From: Halosimplex salinum
GTDB taxonomy: Archaea; Halobacteriota; Halobacteria; Halobacteriales; Haloarculaceae
Direction of reading: 5' to 3'
Length of the DNA stretch: 64,000 bases
NCBI RefSeq assembly: GCF_003730195.1
Contig: NZ_QWGG01000003.1
Span: 1 to 64,000 of the forward strand
Every line of letters begins with the position of its first letter. Position 1 is the stretch's first letter. Of this stretch, positions 7,454-15,474 are shown one piece after another. A program made the position numbers and the translations under genes. The notes under the pieces were generated by a model that ran no database searches, was not told the DNA's origin, and was given only the letters and a program-made list of their open reading frames with translations.

Positions 7454-8092
7454 ATGCCGGACTGCGACTACTGCGGGGAGACGGTCGACGGGGAGGACGC
7501 CTATCTCGACCACCTGGCCGCGGAGCACGAGGGGGAACTGGGGTCGATCGACAGACGTCGCGTCGAGGACCGGACCCCCGGATCGGACGACGGCTTCCCG
7601 CTGGGCCCCGCGGTGCTCGTCGGTCTGCTGGTGTTCTCGGGCGTGCTCGTCGTCTGGGTCACCTTCTTCATGGGATCCGGTGGCGCCGAGGGCCAGAGCC
7701 CGGGTGCCGGGTCAGGCCCCGCCTTCGAGAACTCCGTCTCGCAGCCGTCGAACGTCGGCGGCGCCCACACCCACGGCGGGATCACCGTGACCATCGACGG
7801 CCAGGAACTCGACTTCAGCCGTCAGGAGTACCAGCTACAGGACGACGCGTTCCACTTCGAGAACGGCGACGGGTCGACCTACCACGTCCACGCCGAGGGC
7901 GTCACCCTCGAGTACGCGCTCGAGACGCTCGACATCGGCGTGACCGAGTCGACGCTCTCCTTCGACGGCACGACCTACGACGCGAACGACGGCGACACCG
8001 TCGTCTACGAGGTGAACGGCGAGGAAGTCGACCCCGGATCCTACACGCTGAGCGAGGGCGACGAGGTCCGCGTCGTCGCCGAGTCCGGGTAA
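7454..8092 (+). CDS. Membrane-anchored zinc-finger protein with extracellular domain
   Basis: This 212-residue protein starts with a C2H2-like finger (CDYC at 4-7, HLAAEH at 21-26), has one membrane helix (about 50-72), a Gly/Ser/Pro linker and a C-terminal region of about 120 residues rich in short beta-strand patterns (GGITVTIDGQELDF ... EGDEVRVVAESG). The finger would face the cytoplasm and the beta domain the outside. The outer part has a His pair (AHTHGG) that could bind metal. The family is common in haloarchaea, but I know of no assigned function. The ATG lies just after an AGGGGT stretch. Confidence 0.8.
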   Translation: MPDCDYCGETVDGEDAYLDHLAAEHEGELGSIDRRRVEDRTPGSDDGFPLGPAVLVGLLVFSGVLVVWVTFFMGSGGAEGQSPGAGSGPAFENSVSQPSNVGGAHTHGGITVTIDGQELDFSRQEYQLQDDAFHFENGDGSTYHVHAEGVTLEYALETLDIGVTESTLSFDGTTYDANDGDTVVYEVNGEEVDPGSYTLSEGDEVRVVAESG

Positions 8093-8145
8093 GCGACCTA
8101 TCAGCCGACCTGCCGACCCACCGACCGACTGACCCACAGACCCGC

Positions 8146-8979
8146 TCAGTACAGCGCGTCCGGCCCCGGTGGCGCACGGCGCTTGTGCGCGCTCGCCTCG
8201 TAGAGTTCTCGCACTCGCTCGACCGTCTCCGCGTCGACACCGATCTCGCTCGCCGTCGCAGACGCCGACAGCGGTCCGTCGACGTGGAGCGCGAGCACCG
8301 AATCGAGCGTGTCGTAGTCCATCCCGAGTTCGTCCTCGTCGGTCTGCCCGACCCACATCTCCGCGCTGGCCTCCTTCGCCGCCAGATCCTCGGGCACGCC
8401 GACGTGCCGGGCGAGCTGGCGGACCTGCTGTTTGTAGAGGTTCGCGATCGGGTGACAGTCCACGGCGCCGTCGCCGTACTTCGTGAAGTAGCCCACGAGC
8501 GCCTCGGTCCTGTTGCCCGTCCCGAGAACGATCCCACTCTCGGTGTTCGCGACGAGGTAGTTCAGCACCGCGCGGATTCGCACGTAGAGGTTCCCGGTCG
8601 CCATCCGGTCCTCGTCCGCGTCGGGATAGGCGTCGAGGAACGCGTCGGCGATGGGGTCGATCTCGACCACGTCGTACTCGACGTCAAGCAGTTCGCTCGC
8701 GACGCGCTCCGCGTCGCTCATGTTCGACTCGCGGTTGACCTCGCTGGGCAGCACCAGCGCGTGGACGTTCTCCGCACCGACCGCCTCGACGGCCAGGTGC
8801 GACGTGAGCGTGCTGTCGATCCCGCCGGAGAGGCCCATGACGACCGTGTCCGCGCCGGCCGCCTCGTACTGTTCCCCGATGAAGTCCGTGATGTGCTCGC
8901 GGTGCGCGTCGAGTTCCTCGGTGGAGAGGGACATATCGAGCGGGTCGGTCGCCCGGACGAGTTCCTCGGTCGTAGACAT
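8146..8979 (-). CDS. nadE: NAD+ synthase (ammonia-dependent)
   Basis: The 277-residue protein catalyses the last step of NAD synthesis, amidating deamido-NAD with ATP. The PP-loop signature GLSGGIDST is at about residues 48-56, and the family motifs GTGNRTE (about 155-161) and KYGDGAVD (about 168-175) are present. The length equals the single-domain archaeal and bacterial form, so it should use free ammonia and not glutamine. It is a lone gene on the minus strand, divergent from tRNA-Gly. Confidence 0.95.
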   Translation of the reverse strand: MSTTEELVRATDPLDMSLSTEELDAHREHITDFIGEQYEAAGADTVVMGLSGGIDSTLTSHLAVEAVGAENVHALVLPSEVNRESNMSDAERVASELLDVEYDVVEIDPIADAFLDAYPDADEDRMATGNLYVRIRAVLNYLVANTESGIVLGTGNRTEALVGYFTKYGDGAVDCHPIANLYKQQVRQLARHVGVPEDLAAKEASAEMWVGQTDEDELGMDYDTLDSVLALHVDGPLSASATASEIGVDAETVERVRELYEASAHKRRAPPGPDALY

Positions 8980-9100
8980 GACCGACGGTAGGGTCGGTCG
9001 CGACTAATACCCTCGCGTCGGCCGCGATCGGTGACCGTCCGTCCACTCGCACGAAGCGCTACGTTCAAGTGACCGGGACTGCCAGTTTCACTCGACGGGA

Positions 9101-9171
9101 GCGCCGTTGGTCCAGTGGTAGGACATTAGCTTCCCAAGCTAATAGCCCGGGTTCAATTCCCGGACGGCGCA
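9101..9171 (+). tRNA. tRNA-Gly (anticodon CCC)
   Basis: Acceptor GCGCCGT pairs with ACGGCGC, followed by discriminator A. The anticodon stem TTAGC/GCTAA encloses TTCCCAA, giving anticodon CCC, and the T arm is CCGGG/CCCGG around TTCAATT. No intron is present. A dispersed repeat element starts 5 nt after the tRNA. Confidence 0.96.
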
Positions 9172-9176
9172 TGCTA

Positions 9177-9294
9177 CCATCTTTTTCCGCGCGGGGTTTC
9201 CTCGGTCGCCTCCGGCGACCTGCGGGAACCCCGCACGCAAAAACATGGGTGAAAAAGGCCGGACGACTCGGTCGCTTCGCTCCCTCGCGTCCGG
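9177..9294 (+). repeat. Dispersed two-hairpin intergenic element, copy A
   Basis: The element reads CCATCTTTTTC, then a G+C-rich hairpin (GGGGTTTCC ... GGGAACCCC), then the core CAAAAACATGGGTGAAAAA, then a second hairpin (GGCCGGAC ... GTCCGG). Two more copies occur near 41.0-41.3 kb. This copy follows tRNA-Gly directly, so its T-run may end the tRNA transcript. It has no coding capacity that I can defend. Confidence 0.8.
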
Positions 9295-9312
9295 TACAAT
9301 AGATCCACTCTT

Positions 9313-9362
9313 ACCGCCGCCGCTACCGCACAGCACCGCCGCCGCTACCGCACAGCACCGCC
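9313..9362. repeat. 22-bp tandem repeat, 2.3 copies
   Basis: The unit beginning ACCGCCGCCGCTACCGCACA (22 bp in all) is repeated exactly at 9313-9334 and 9335-9356, followed by a partial third unit. It lies between the dispersed element and the 3' end of the subtilase gene. I see no function. Confidence 0.8.
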
Positions 9363-9401
9363 AAAAGATGAGACGACGAGCCGCCTCCGAACCGCGACCG
9401 C

Positions 9402-11219
9402 TCAGGCCGACACCGACTGCGTCTCGCTGGTCGAGTTGCCGGCCGCGTCGGTGACGGTCAGCACCACGTCGTAGGTGGCGCCGCCGCCCTGCTTGATCTT
9501 GAAGGTATCCGATCCACTGGCCGAGGAGCCCGAGACGTTCGTCGTCGAGGAGTCGACGACGCTCCCGCCTGAGTCGACCACCTCGACGACGACGCTGTCG
9601 AGGTCGCCGTCCGCGTCGGAGACGGCCCAGTCGGCCGTTATCTCCGCGTGCGGATTCGGCGAGCCGGCTTCGGTGACCGAGTAGGAGTCGATAACCGGGG
9701 CGCTACTGCTGGTCCCGCCGCTGGTCGTGAACGACGTGGTGGTCCCGGTGTCGGTGTCGCCGTCACTGGCGTCCGCGACGGCGCGGAACTCGTAGTCGGT
9801 GCCGCCGGAGAGCCCGGACACGTCCTCGCTGTAGCTCCCCGTGGCCGAGAGCGTCTGGGCGCTGGTCGCCGTCCAGCTACTCGCGCCGCTCTCGCGGTAC
9901 TCGAAGTAACAGTCCGACGACGACGCGCCACCGAGGTCGTCGAGCGACCCCGAGAGCGTCGCGGTCGTGTCGCCGACGTTGGACGCCGATCCGGTCGAGA
10001 CGGCGACGCTCGTGTCGCCACCGCTGGAGTCGCCGAGGGCGGCCTCCACGTCGAGCAAGCCCGACCCGGACTCGTTCGCGGCGAGCCCGACGTCCTCTGC
10101 TGAATCGCGGAGTCGCTGGCGGGCTTCGCTGTTGGTGTAGCCGTTGTCCATCAGCTGTGCGCCGGCGCCCGAGACGTGCGGACAGGCCATGCTCGTCCCG
10201 GAGTAGGTGTCGTAGCCGCCGGCGACCGTCGAGTAGATGTCCCCGCCGGGCGCCGCGAGTTCGAGCTCCGGCCCCGTCGAGGAGAAACTCGACAGGCTGT
10301 CGTCGCTGTCGGTCGAGCCGACGGCGACCACGCTGTCGTAGGCGGCCGGATAGCCGACACAGTCGGTGCAGGGGCCGTCGTTGCCCGACGCGGCCACAAG
10401 GAGGACACCGTTGTTCTCCGCGTACTGGCAGGCGTCCTGCAGCGTCTGGTCGCCCGAACTGGCGCCGAGGCTCAGGCTGGCCACGTCCCAGCCCTGGTCG
10501 GCGACGTACTCGACGCCGGCCGCGACGTCCGACAGCGACCCGCTGCCACAGCCGTCGAGCACCTTGACGGCGTGGAGCGTGGCGTCGGTCGAGACGCCGA
10601 CGACCCCCTCGCTGTTGTCGTCAGCGTCGGCGATGCCGGCGCAGTGGGTGCCGTGGTTGTCGTCGTCGTCCCACGGCTCGTTACAGGCGTTGTCGTTCGT
10701 GCTGCCCCCGTAGCGACAGTTACTGACGCTGCCGCAGTCGACGAACGCCTTGCCGGACCCGAGGTTGGCCTGCAGGTCCGGGTGGTCGGAATCGATCCCC
10801 GTGTCGAGAATCGCGAGGTCCGCGCCCCCGTCGCCGTCCGTGCCGTCCCCGCCGGTTTCCCCCTCCGCGTGGACGAGATCCGCGTCGACGCGGTCGATCC
10901 CCCACGGCAGCGTCTGTGCGATCTTCTCGTACGTGCCGTCCGGTTCGACGTAGCGGACGTTCGGGTTGTTCTGGAGCGCCTCGCGCGCCTCCTCCGGGAA
11001 CTTCCCGGCGACGGCCTTCCCCAGGTCCCCGAAGTCGAACTCGCGTTTGACCGACTGCGCCCGTCGCCGCGCCGCGTCGCTCCCTCGTTCGTTGCTCGTC
11101 CCGACGATGTAGTCGTCGTCGGGCGCGTCGCCGGCCGCCTGGCCCGTCGCCGCGACGGTCGCCAGACCCGCACCGGCGGCCTGTAGCACTTCTCGCCGTG
11201 TCGGCGTTTCCTGTGGCAT
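9402..11219 (-). CDS. Tat-exported subtilisin-like serine protease
   Basis: A 605-residue secreted halolysin-type protease. Residues 1-30 form a twin-arginine signal (TRREVLQAAGAG). An I9-like propeptide (about 35-105) is followed by the S8 catalytic domain with Asp139 in AILDTG, His189 in NHGTH, oxyanion Asn280 in SGND, and Ser343 in GTSMACPH. Nine or more Cys residues in the catalytic domain suggest disulfides. The C-terminus has a fibronectin-III-like domain (about 405-500) and a second beta-sandwich (about 505-605). No membrane anchor is seen, so it should be released into the medium. A protease-inhibitor-like gene lies on the opposite strand upstream. Confidence 0.93.
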   Translation of the reverse strand: MPQETPTRREVLQAAGAGLATVAATGQAAGDAPDDDYIVGTSNERGSDAARRRAQSVKREFDFGDLGKAVAGKFPEEAREALQNNPNVRYVEPDGTYEKIAQTLPWGIDRVDADLVHAEGETGGDGTDGDGGADLAILDTGIDSDHPDLQANLGSGKAFVDCGSVSNCRYGGSTNDNACNEPWDDDDNHGTHCAGIADADDNSEGVVGVSTDATLHAVKVLDGCGSGSLSDVAAGVEYVADQGWDVASLSLGASSGDQTLQDACQYAENNGVLLVAASGNDGPCTDCVGYPAAYDSVVAVGSTDSDDSLSSFSSTGPELELAAPGGDIYSTVAGGYDTYSGTSMACPHVSGAGAQLMDNGYTNSEARQRLRDSAEDVGLAANESGSGLLDVEAALGDSSGGDTSVAVSTGSASNVGDTTATLSGSLDDLGGASSSDCYFEYRESGASSWTATSAQTLSATGSYSEDVSGLSGGTDYEFRAVADASDGDTDTGTTTSFTTSGGTSSSAPVIDSYSVTEAGSPNPHAEITADWAVSDADGDLDSVVVEVVDSGGSVVDSSTTNVSGSSASGSDTFKIKQGGGATYDVVLTVTDAAGNSTSETQSVSA

Positions 11220-11253
11220 CCGTGTACTCCACTCCGATACAGAAACGTTAATG

Positions 11254-11261
11254 GTTTATAA
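11254..11261 (-). promoter_or_regulatory. TATA box of the subtilase gene
   Basis: On the minus strand TTATAAAC lies 35-42 nt before the ATG at 11219, predicting a leader of about 10 nt. The surrounding 80 bp are markedly A+T-rich, as expected for a haloarchaeal promoter. Confidence 0.6.
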
Positions 11262-11440
11262 TTTCCCATAATTGATACTGATTCGAAAAGTACGACGAAG
11301 TAACGTGACGAATACCGGTCCGATAATTCGCAAGTAAGCGGTGGTTTTCGTGTCACATCTCGAAGCGTATATTCCATCCGTGAGAGGGGACAGTAGCACT
11401 CTCGATACTGGATTCTAGCGTGAGATCCCGCTCGGCTGCG

Positions 11441-11529
11441 GTGGTCGTCGGGATGGAGGTTCCGTGGTCGGCGGGATGGAGGTTCCGTGGTCGACAGGCT
11501 CGGATTCCGTGGTCGGCAGGTTGGAATCC
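11441..11529. repeat. Degenerate tandem repeat of 21-23 bp, four units
   Basis: Units start GTGGTCG at 11441, 11464, 11487 and 11509 and end in TTCC or ATCC. The first two differ by one base and the others have drifted further. A fifth, weaker unit may follow to about 11550. The array lies in the 399-bp gap between the subtilase and inhibitor-like genes, which otherwise holds only the subtilase promoter. Confidence 0.75.
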
Positions 11530-11618
11530 CGGGGCCAGCAAGGTGGGGCCCCGGGGCCGACGCGATCATGAACCCCGGCCACCGACCGGTTTTTCCAGTG
11601 GGCCGGCGAACGAACGGT

Positions 11619-11951
11619 ATGGAACTTACGGCGACGGTGACCGCCGACGCGGGGCCCGACGAGGTCGAGTTCCGACTGGTCGTGCGCAACGAGAGCGACG
11701 ACCCCGTCGAACTCACGTTCGGGTCCGGCCAGACCGCCGAGTTCGTCGTCAGCGACGACAGCGAGACGGTCTGGCGCTGGAGCGACGACCGACTGTTCAC
11801 CCAGCGGGTTCGCCGGGAGACGCTGGCCCCCGGTGAGTCGGTCGTCGGTGAGGGAGCGTGGACGGACCCCCCGAGCGGAACCTACACCGTCGAAGCGACG
11901 CTGACCGCGACCGACCGTCGGCCGACGGCGAGCGTCGCGTTCGCGGTCTGA
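11619..11951 (+). CDS. BsuPI-type intracellular proteinase inhibitor-like protein
   Basis: A 110-residue single-domain beta-sandwich with the family features: N-terminal strand (MELTATV), a VRNESDDPVELTFGSGQ segment, then the Trp-rich VWRWSDDR, APGES and a closing strand. There is no signal peptide, so it should be cytoplasmic. The family is named after the Bacillus subtilis intracellular protease inhibitor. Here the gene sits head to head with an exported subtilase, which invites a role in restraining protease before export, but the inhibitory activity is inferred only from the family. ATG 11619 is the sensible start. Confidence 0.8.
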   Translation: MELTATVTADAGPDEVEFRLVVRNESDDPVELTFGSGQTAEFVVSDDSETVWRWSDDRLFTQRVRRETLAPGESVVGEGAWTDPPSGTYTVEATLTATDRRPTASVAFAV

Positions 11952-12052
11952 ACGGCTGACCGGGGCGCGCGATTCGCCCGGCGATAGCGCCTCCGTCCCG
12001 TGATCGACGGCGATACTTGGGTTTATGCTGTTCCGACCGAAAGCACTGTCCA

Positions 12053-15000
12053 ATGGTTGGGATCGGACGGATTCTCGTGGTCGGGCGACAGTCGGACGCT
12101 GTCGCGGCGCTCGCCGACGACCTGACGACGGCCGTCGACGGATCGTCCGTGACCACGGCGACGGCAGCGGACCCCGCGGCCGTCGAGAACGCGGAGGACG
12201 CGGACTGTGTCGTTTGGGTGGGCGACGCGACGGCCGAAGCCCTCGGCGAACTCGTCGAGACGGCCGACCGCGCCGGCGCGCCGGTCGTGTTCGTGGCCGA
12301 CGGGAGCGTCTCGCCCGCGGTCGCCTTCGAAGCGGGCGTCGCCGACTACGTCCGTGCGGGCGACGGTCAGGCGGCGGTGCTCGCCCGGCGGATCGACGGA
12401 GCACTGGCGGACTCGCGAAACCCTGCCGACGAAACCCGGACGGCCGCGGACGGGAGCGGCGAGCGCGCGGACGCGCTCCAGACCGCGTCCGAATCGGGGC
12501 CGGCGAGCGCGGAGCGCGTCCTCGAGCGCGTCGACGCGGGCGTCATCGGACTGGACGACGACTGGCGGATCACCTATCTCAACGGCCAGGCCGAGGAGAA
12601 CGTCGGTCAGTCGGCGGCGGAACTCCTCGGCGAGGTCGTATGGGAGGCGTTCCCCGAAGTCGAGGGGACGGTCGTCGAACGCGAGTACCGCGAAGCGCTG
12701 GCGAGTCAGGAGGTTCGGACTTTCGAGACGTACAACGAGGCCGGCGGCGTCTGGCTGGAAGTGACGGTGTTCCCCGCCGCCGACGGCCTGTCGGTGTACG
12801 TGCGCGACGTGTCCGAGAAGATGCGTACGAAGGCCGAACTGGAGCGAAACGAGGAGGCACTGCGCGATCTCCAGCGGCTGGCCTCGTCGCGCGAGTGCTC
12901 GTTCGAGGAGAAGCTCGACCGCGCGCTCGCGGTCGGTTGCGAGCGACTGGACCTCCCGCACGGGTATCTCACCCGGATCGACGGGGAGACCCAGACCATC
13001 GTCGCCTCTCACGGCGACCTGGACACCGAGGCGGGGACATCGGCGCCGCTGAGCGAGGCCTACTGCCGGCGGACGATCGAGTCCGACCGACTCGTGACGC
13101 TCGAACACGCCGCGAGAGAGGGGTGGGGCGACGACCCCGCCTACGAGCGCTACGGGATGGAGTGTTACCTCGGCGGGAAACTGCTGGTCGACGGCGAGCT
13201 CTTCGGGACGCTCTGTTTCGGCTCCGAGGAGCCCCGTGACGTGCCGTTCAGCGACGCCGAGGAGACGTTCATCGAACTGCTCATCGAGTGGATCAGCTAC
13301 GAACTCGAGCGCCGCGAGCACGAACAGGAGCTCGGCCGGTACGAGACGATCGTCAGCTCCGTCGACGACGGCGTCTACGCGCTCGACGACGAGGGGCGGT
13401 TCACGTTCGTCAACCCCGCGATGTGCGAGATCACGGGGTACGAGGCCGAAGAACTCGTCGGCGAACACGTCTCGTTCGTCAAGGACGACGACGCGACCGA
13501 GTCCGCAGTCGCCGCACTGCTGGCCGGCGAGGCGACCGAAGACAGCGTCGAGTCCGTCGTCCAGCGCAAACGCGGGCCGCCGCTCCCCTGCGAGGACAAC
13601 GTGACGGTGCTCACGGACGAGGACGGCACGGTCCGGGGCGTCGTCGGCGTCGTCCGCGACATCACCGAGCAGAAGGCCCAGCGCGAGATGCTCTCGGAAC
13701 TCGTCACGTCGTCGCGGTCGCTCATGCAGGCGCGCGACCGCGAGGAAGTCGCCGAGATGGCCGCGCAGGCCGTCAAGAACGTCCTCGGCTTCGACCTGAA
13801 CGTGGTCCGGCTGTTCGACCGCGAGACCGACCGACTGGAGCCAGCGGGGACGACGGACGCCGTGACCGACTGGGGCATCGAGACGCCGACCTACGCGGTC
13901 GACGAGGGCGGCCCCGGCCGCGCGTTCGTCGACGGCGAGATGGTCGTCGTCGAGGACACGGCGACCGCCGACGACGGCCGCGACCACGACATCGTCCGCT
14001 CGGCCCTGCACATCCCGATGGGCGTCCACGGGACCATCAGCATCGGCGCCGAAGAACCGAGCACGTTCTCGGACGTGGACCGGCGGGCCGCCCAGCTGCT
14101 CGCCACGAGCGCCGCGGCCGCCGCCAACCGCGCCAAGCGCGAGGGGGAGGTCCGCGACGCCCGCGAGCGCGTCGACACGCTCGTCGACCGGATCAACGGC
14201 CTCATCGAGAACACCGTCGAGGTGCTCGTCCAGTCGGGCACCCGCGAGGAGCTCGAACGCGGCGTCGTCGAACAGCTCGTCGCGACCGACCCCTACGCGT
14301 TCGCGTGGATCGGCCAGCCCGACCTCGCCGCCGAGCGCCTCGAAGCCGCAGCGTGGAACGGTGACGTGCCCGCACTCGCCGATGCCGTCGAGGGGCTCTC
14401 GCTCGACCGCTCGGCCGCCCGCGAGGCCGCCGACCCCGCCGCGCTCGCCCTCGACGACGAGAGCATCCAGATCGTCGGCGACCTCGCCGACGCCCCCGAG
14501 GGGAGCGTCCACGCCGCCGCCCACGACGCCGGCCTCGGCTCGATGATCGCCGTCCCGCTCACCTACAAGGACGCCAGCTACGGCGTCCTCTGCGTGTACG
14601 CGCCGACCACGGACGCCTTCGCCGACCGCGAGCAGGTCGTCCTCGGCGCCCTCGGCCGAGCGGTCGCGAACGCCGTCAACGCCATCGAGAGCGGCCGCAT
14701 CCTCTCGACCGATCGCGTCGTCGAACTGGAGTTCACCGTCCAGGACGCGGACCTGCTGTTCGGCCGCCTCTCGGCACAGACCGACGCCGCCCTCGAACTG
14801 ACCGGCTCGGTCCACGAATCGGACGGGAGCGTGCGGCTGTACGTGACGGCGAGCGGCGCGGACCCCGCGGACGTCGAGTCGGTACTCGGTGACGACGACA
14901 CCGTGTCCGAAGTGAGTATCATCGCCGACCACGGCGGCGACGTGCTGTTCGAGGCCGTCGTCGACGACTCGCTCGTCGAACTCCTGGCCGACCACGGCGC

Positions 15001-15382
15001 CGTCACCCGCTCGGTCACCGCCGAGGACGGCCTCGTCCGCTACACGATCGAACTGCCCTACGAGGGCGAGGCCCGCGAACTGTTCGAACTCGTCTCCGAC
15101 CGCTACCAGGGGACCGACCTCGTCGGGTATCACGAGCACGAGCGTCCCGTTCGGACGCGCCAGGAGTTCCGCGAGGCCGTCACCGACCGCTTCACCGACC
15201 GGCAGGAGACCGCGATCCGAACGGCCTACCTCGGCGGCTTCTTCGAGTGGCCCCGCGACGTCGACGGCGACGACCTCGCGGAGTCGATGGACATCACCCG
15301 ACCGACCTACCACCAGCATCTCCGCTCGGCTCAGCGGAAGGTGTTCGACGAACTGTTCGACCCCCACTCCGGGCGGGACTGA
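12053..15382 (+). CDS. Multi-domain PAS/GAF sensor-regulator with Bat-type HTH
   Basis: A 1109-residue cytoplasmic regulator. In order: a receiver-like domain (about 1-120) whose phosphoacceptor pocket looks degenerate; PAS (about 150-255); GAF (about 270-415); PAS (about 420-545, with VRDITEQK at its end); a second GAF (about 550-700); a third GAF (about 715-880); a Bat-type beta domain (about 890-1030); and a C-terminal HTH_10 (about 1050-1105, FTDRQETAIRTAYLGGFFEWP). No histidine kinase core is present, so it should bind DNA directly in response to a ligand, redox state or light, as suggested for bacterio-opsin activator relatives. The target is unknown. ATG 12053 is preferred over an upstream TTG. 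Confidence 0.88.
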   Translation: MVGIGRILVVGRQSDAVAALADDLTTAVDGSSVTTATAADPAAVENAEDADCVVWVGDATAEALGELVETADRAGAPVVFVADGSVSPAVAFEAGVADYVRAGDGQAAVLARRIDGALADSRNPADETRTAADGSGERADALQTASESGPASAERVLERVDAGVIGLDDDWRITYLNGQAEENVGQSAAELLGEVVWEAFPEVEGTVVEREYREALASQEVRTFETYNEAGGVWLEVTVFPAADGLSVYVRDVSEKMRTKAELERNEEALRDLQRLASSRECSFEEKLDRALAVGCERLDLPHGYLTRIDGETQTIVASHGDLDTEAGTSAPLSEAYCRRTIESDRLVTLEHAAREGWGDDPAYERYGMECYLGGKLLVDGELFGTLCFGSEEPRDVPFSDAEETFIELLIEWISYELERREHEQELGRYETIVSSVDDGVYALDDEGRFTFVNPAMCEITGYEAEELVGEHVSFVKDDDATESAVAALLAGEATEDSVESVVQRKRGPPLPCEDNVTVLTDEDGTVRGVVGVVRDITEQKAQREMLSELVTSSRSLMQARDREEVAEMAAQAVKNVLGFDLNVVRLFDRETDRLEPAGTTDAVTDWGIETPTYAVDEGGPGRAFVDGEMVVVEDTATADDGRDHDIVRSALHIPMGVHGTISIGAEEPSTFSDVDRRAAQLLATSAAAAANRAKREGEVRDARERVDTLVDRINGLIENTVEVLVQSGTREELERGVVEQLVATDPYAFAWIGQPDLAAERLEAAAWNGDVPALADAVEGLSLDRSAAREAADPAALALDDESIQIVGDLADAPEGSVHAAAHDAGLGSMIAVPLTYKDASYGVLCVYAPTTDAFADREQVVLGALGRAVANAVNAIESGRILSTDRVVELEFTVQDADLLFGRLSAQTDAALELTGSVHESDGSVRLYVTASGADPADVESVLGDDDTVSEVSIIADHGGDVLFEAVVDDSLVELLADHGAVTRSVTAEDGLVRYTIELPYEGEARELFELVSDRYQGTDLVGYHEHERPVRTRQEFREAVTDRFTDRQETAIRTAYLGGFFEWPRDVDGDDLAESMDITRPTYHQHLRSAQRKVFDELFDPHSGRD

Positions 15383-15474
15383 GTCTGAACGGGTCCGAAG
15401 ACGGACCGGCCGACCGACCGGGGCTCGGTCCGAGAGAGATGGATTGATACGCGGCGGTGTCCTATCGGGGTTCA

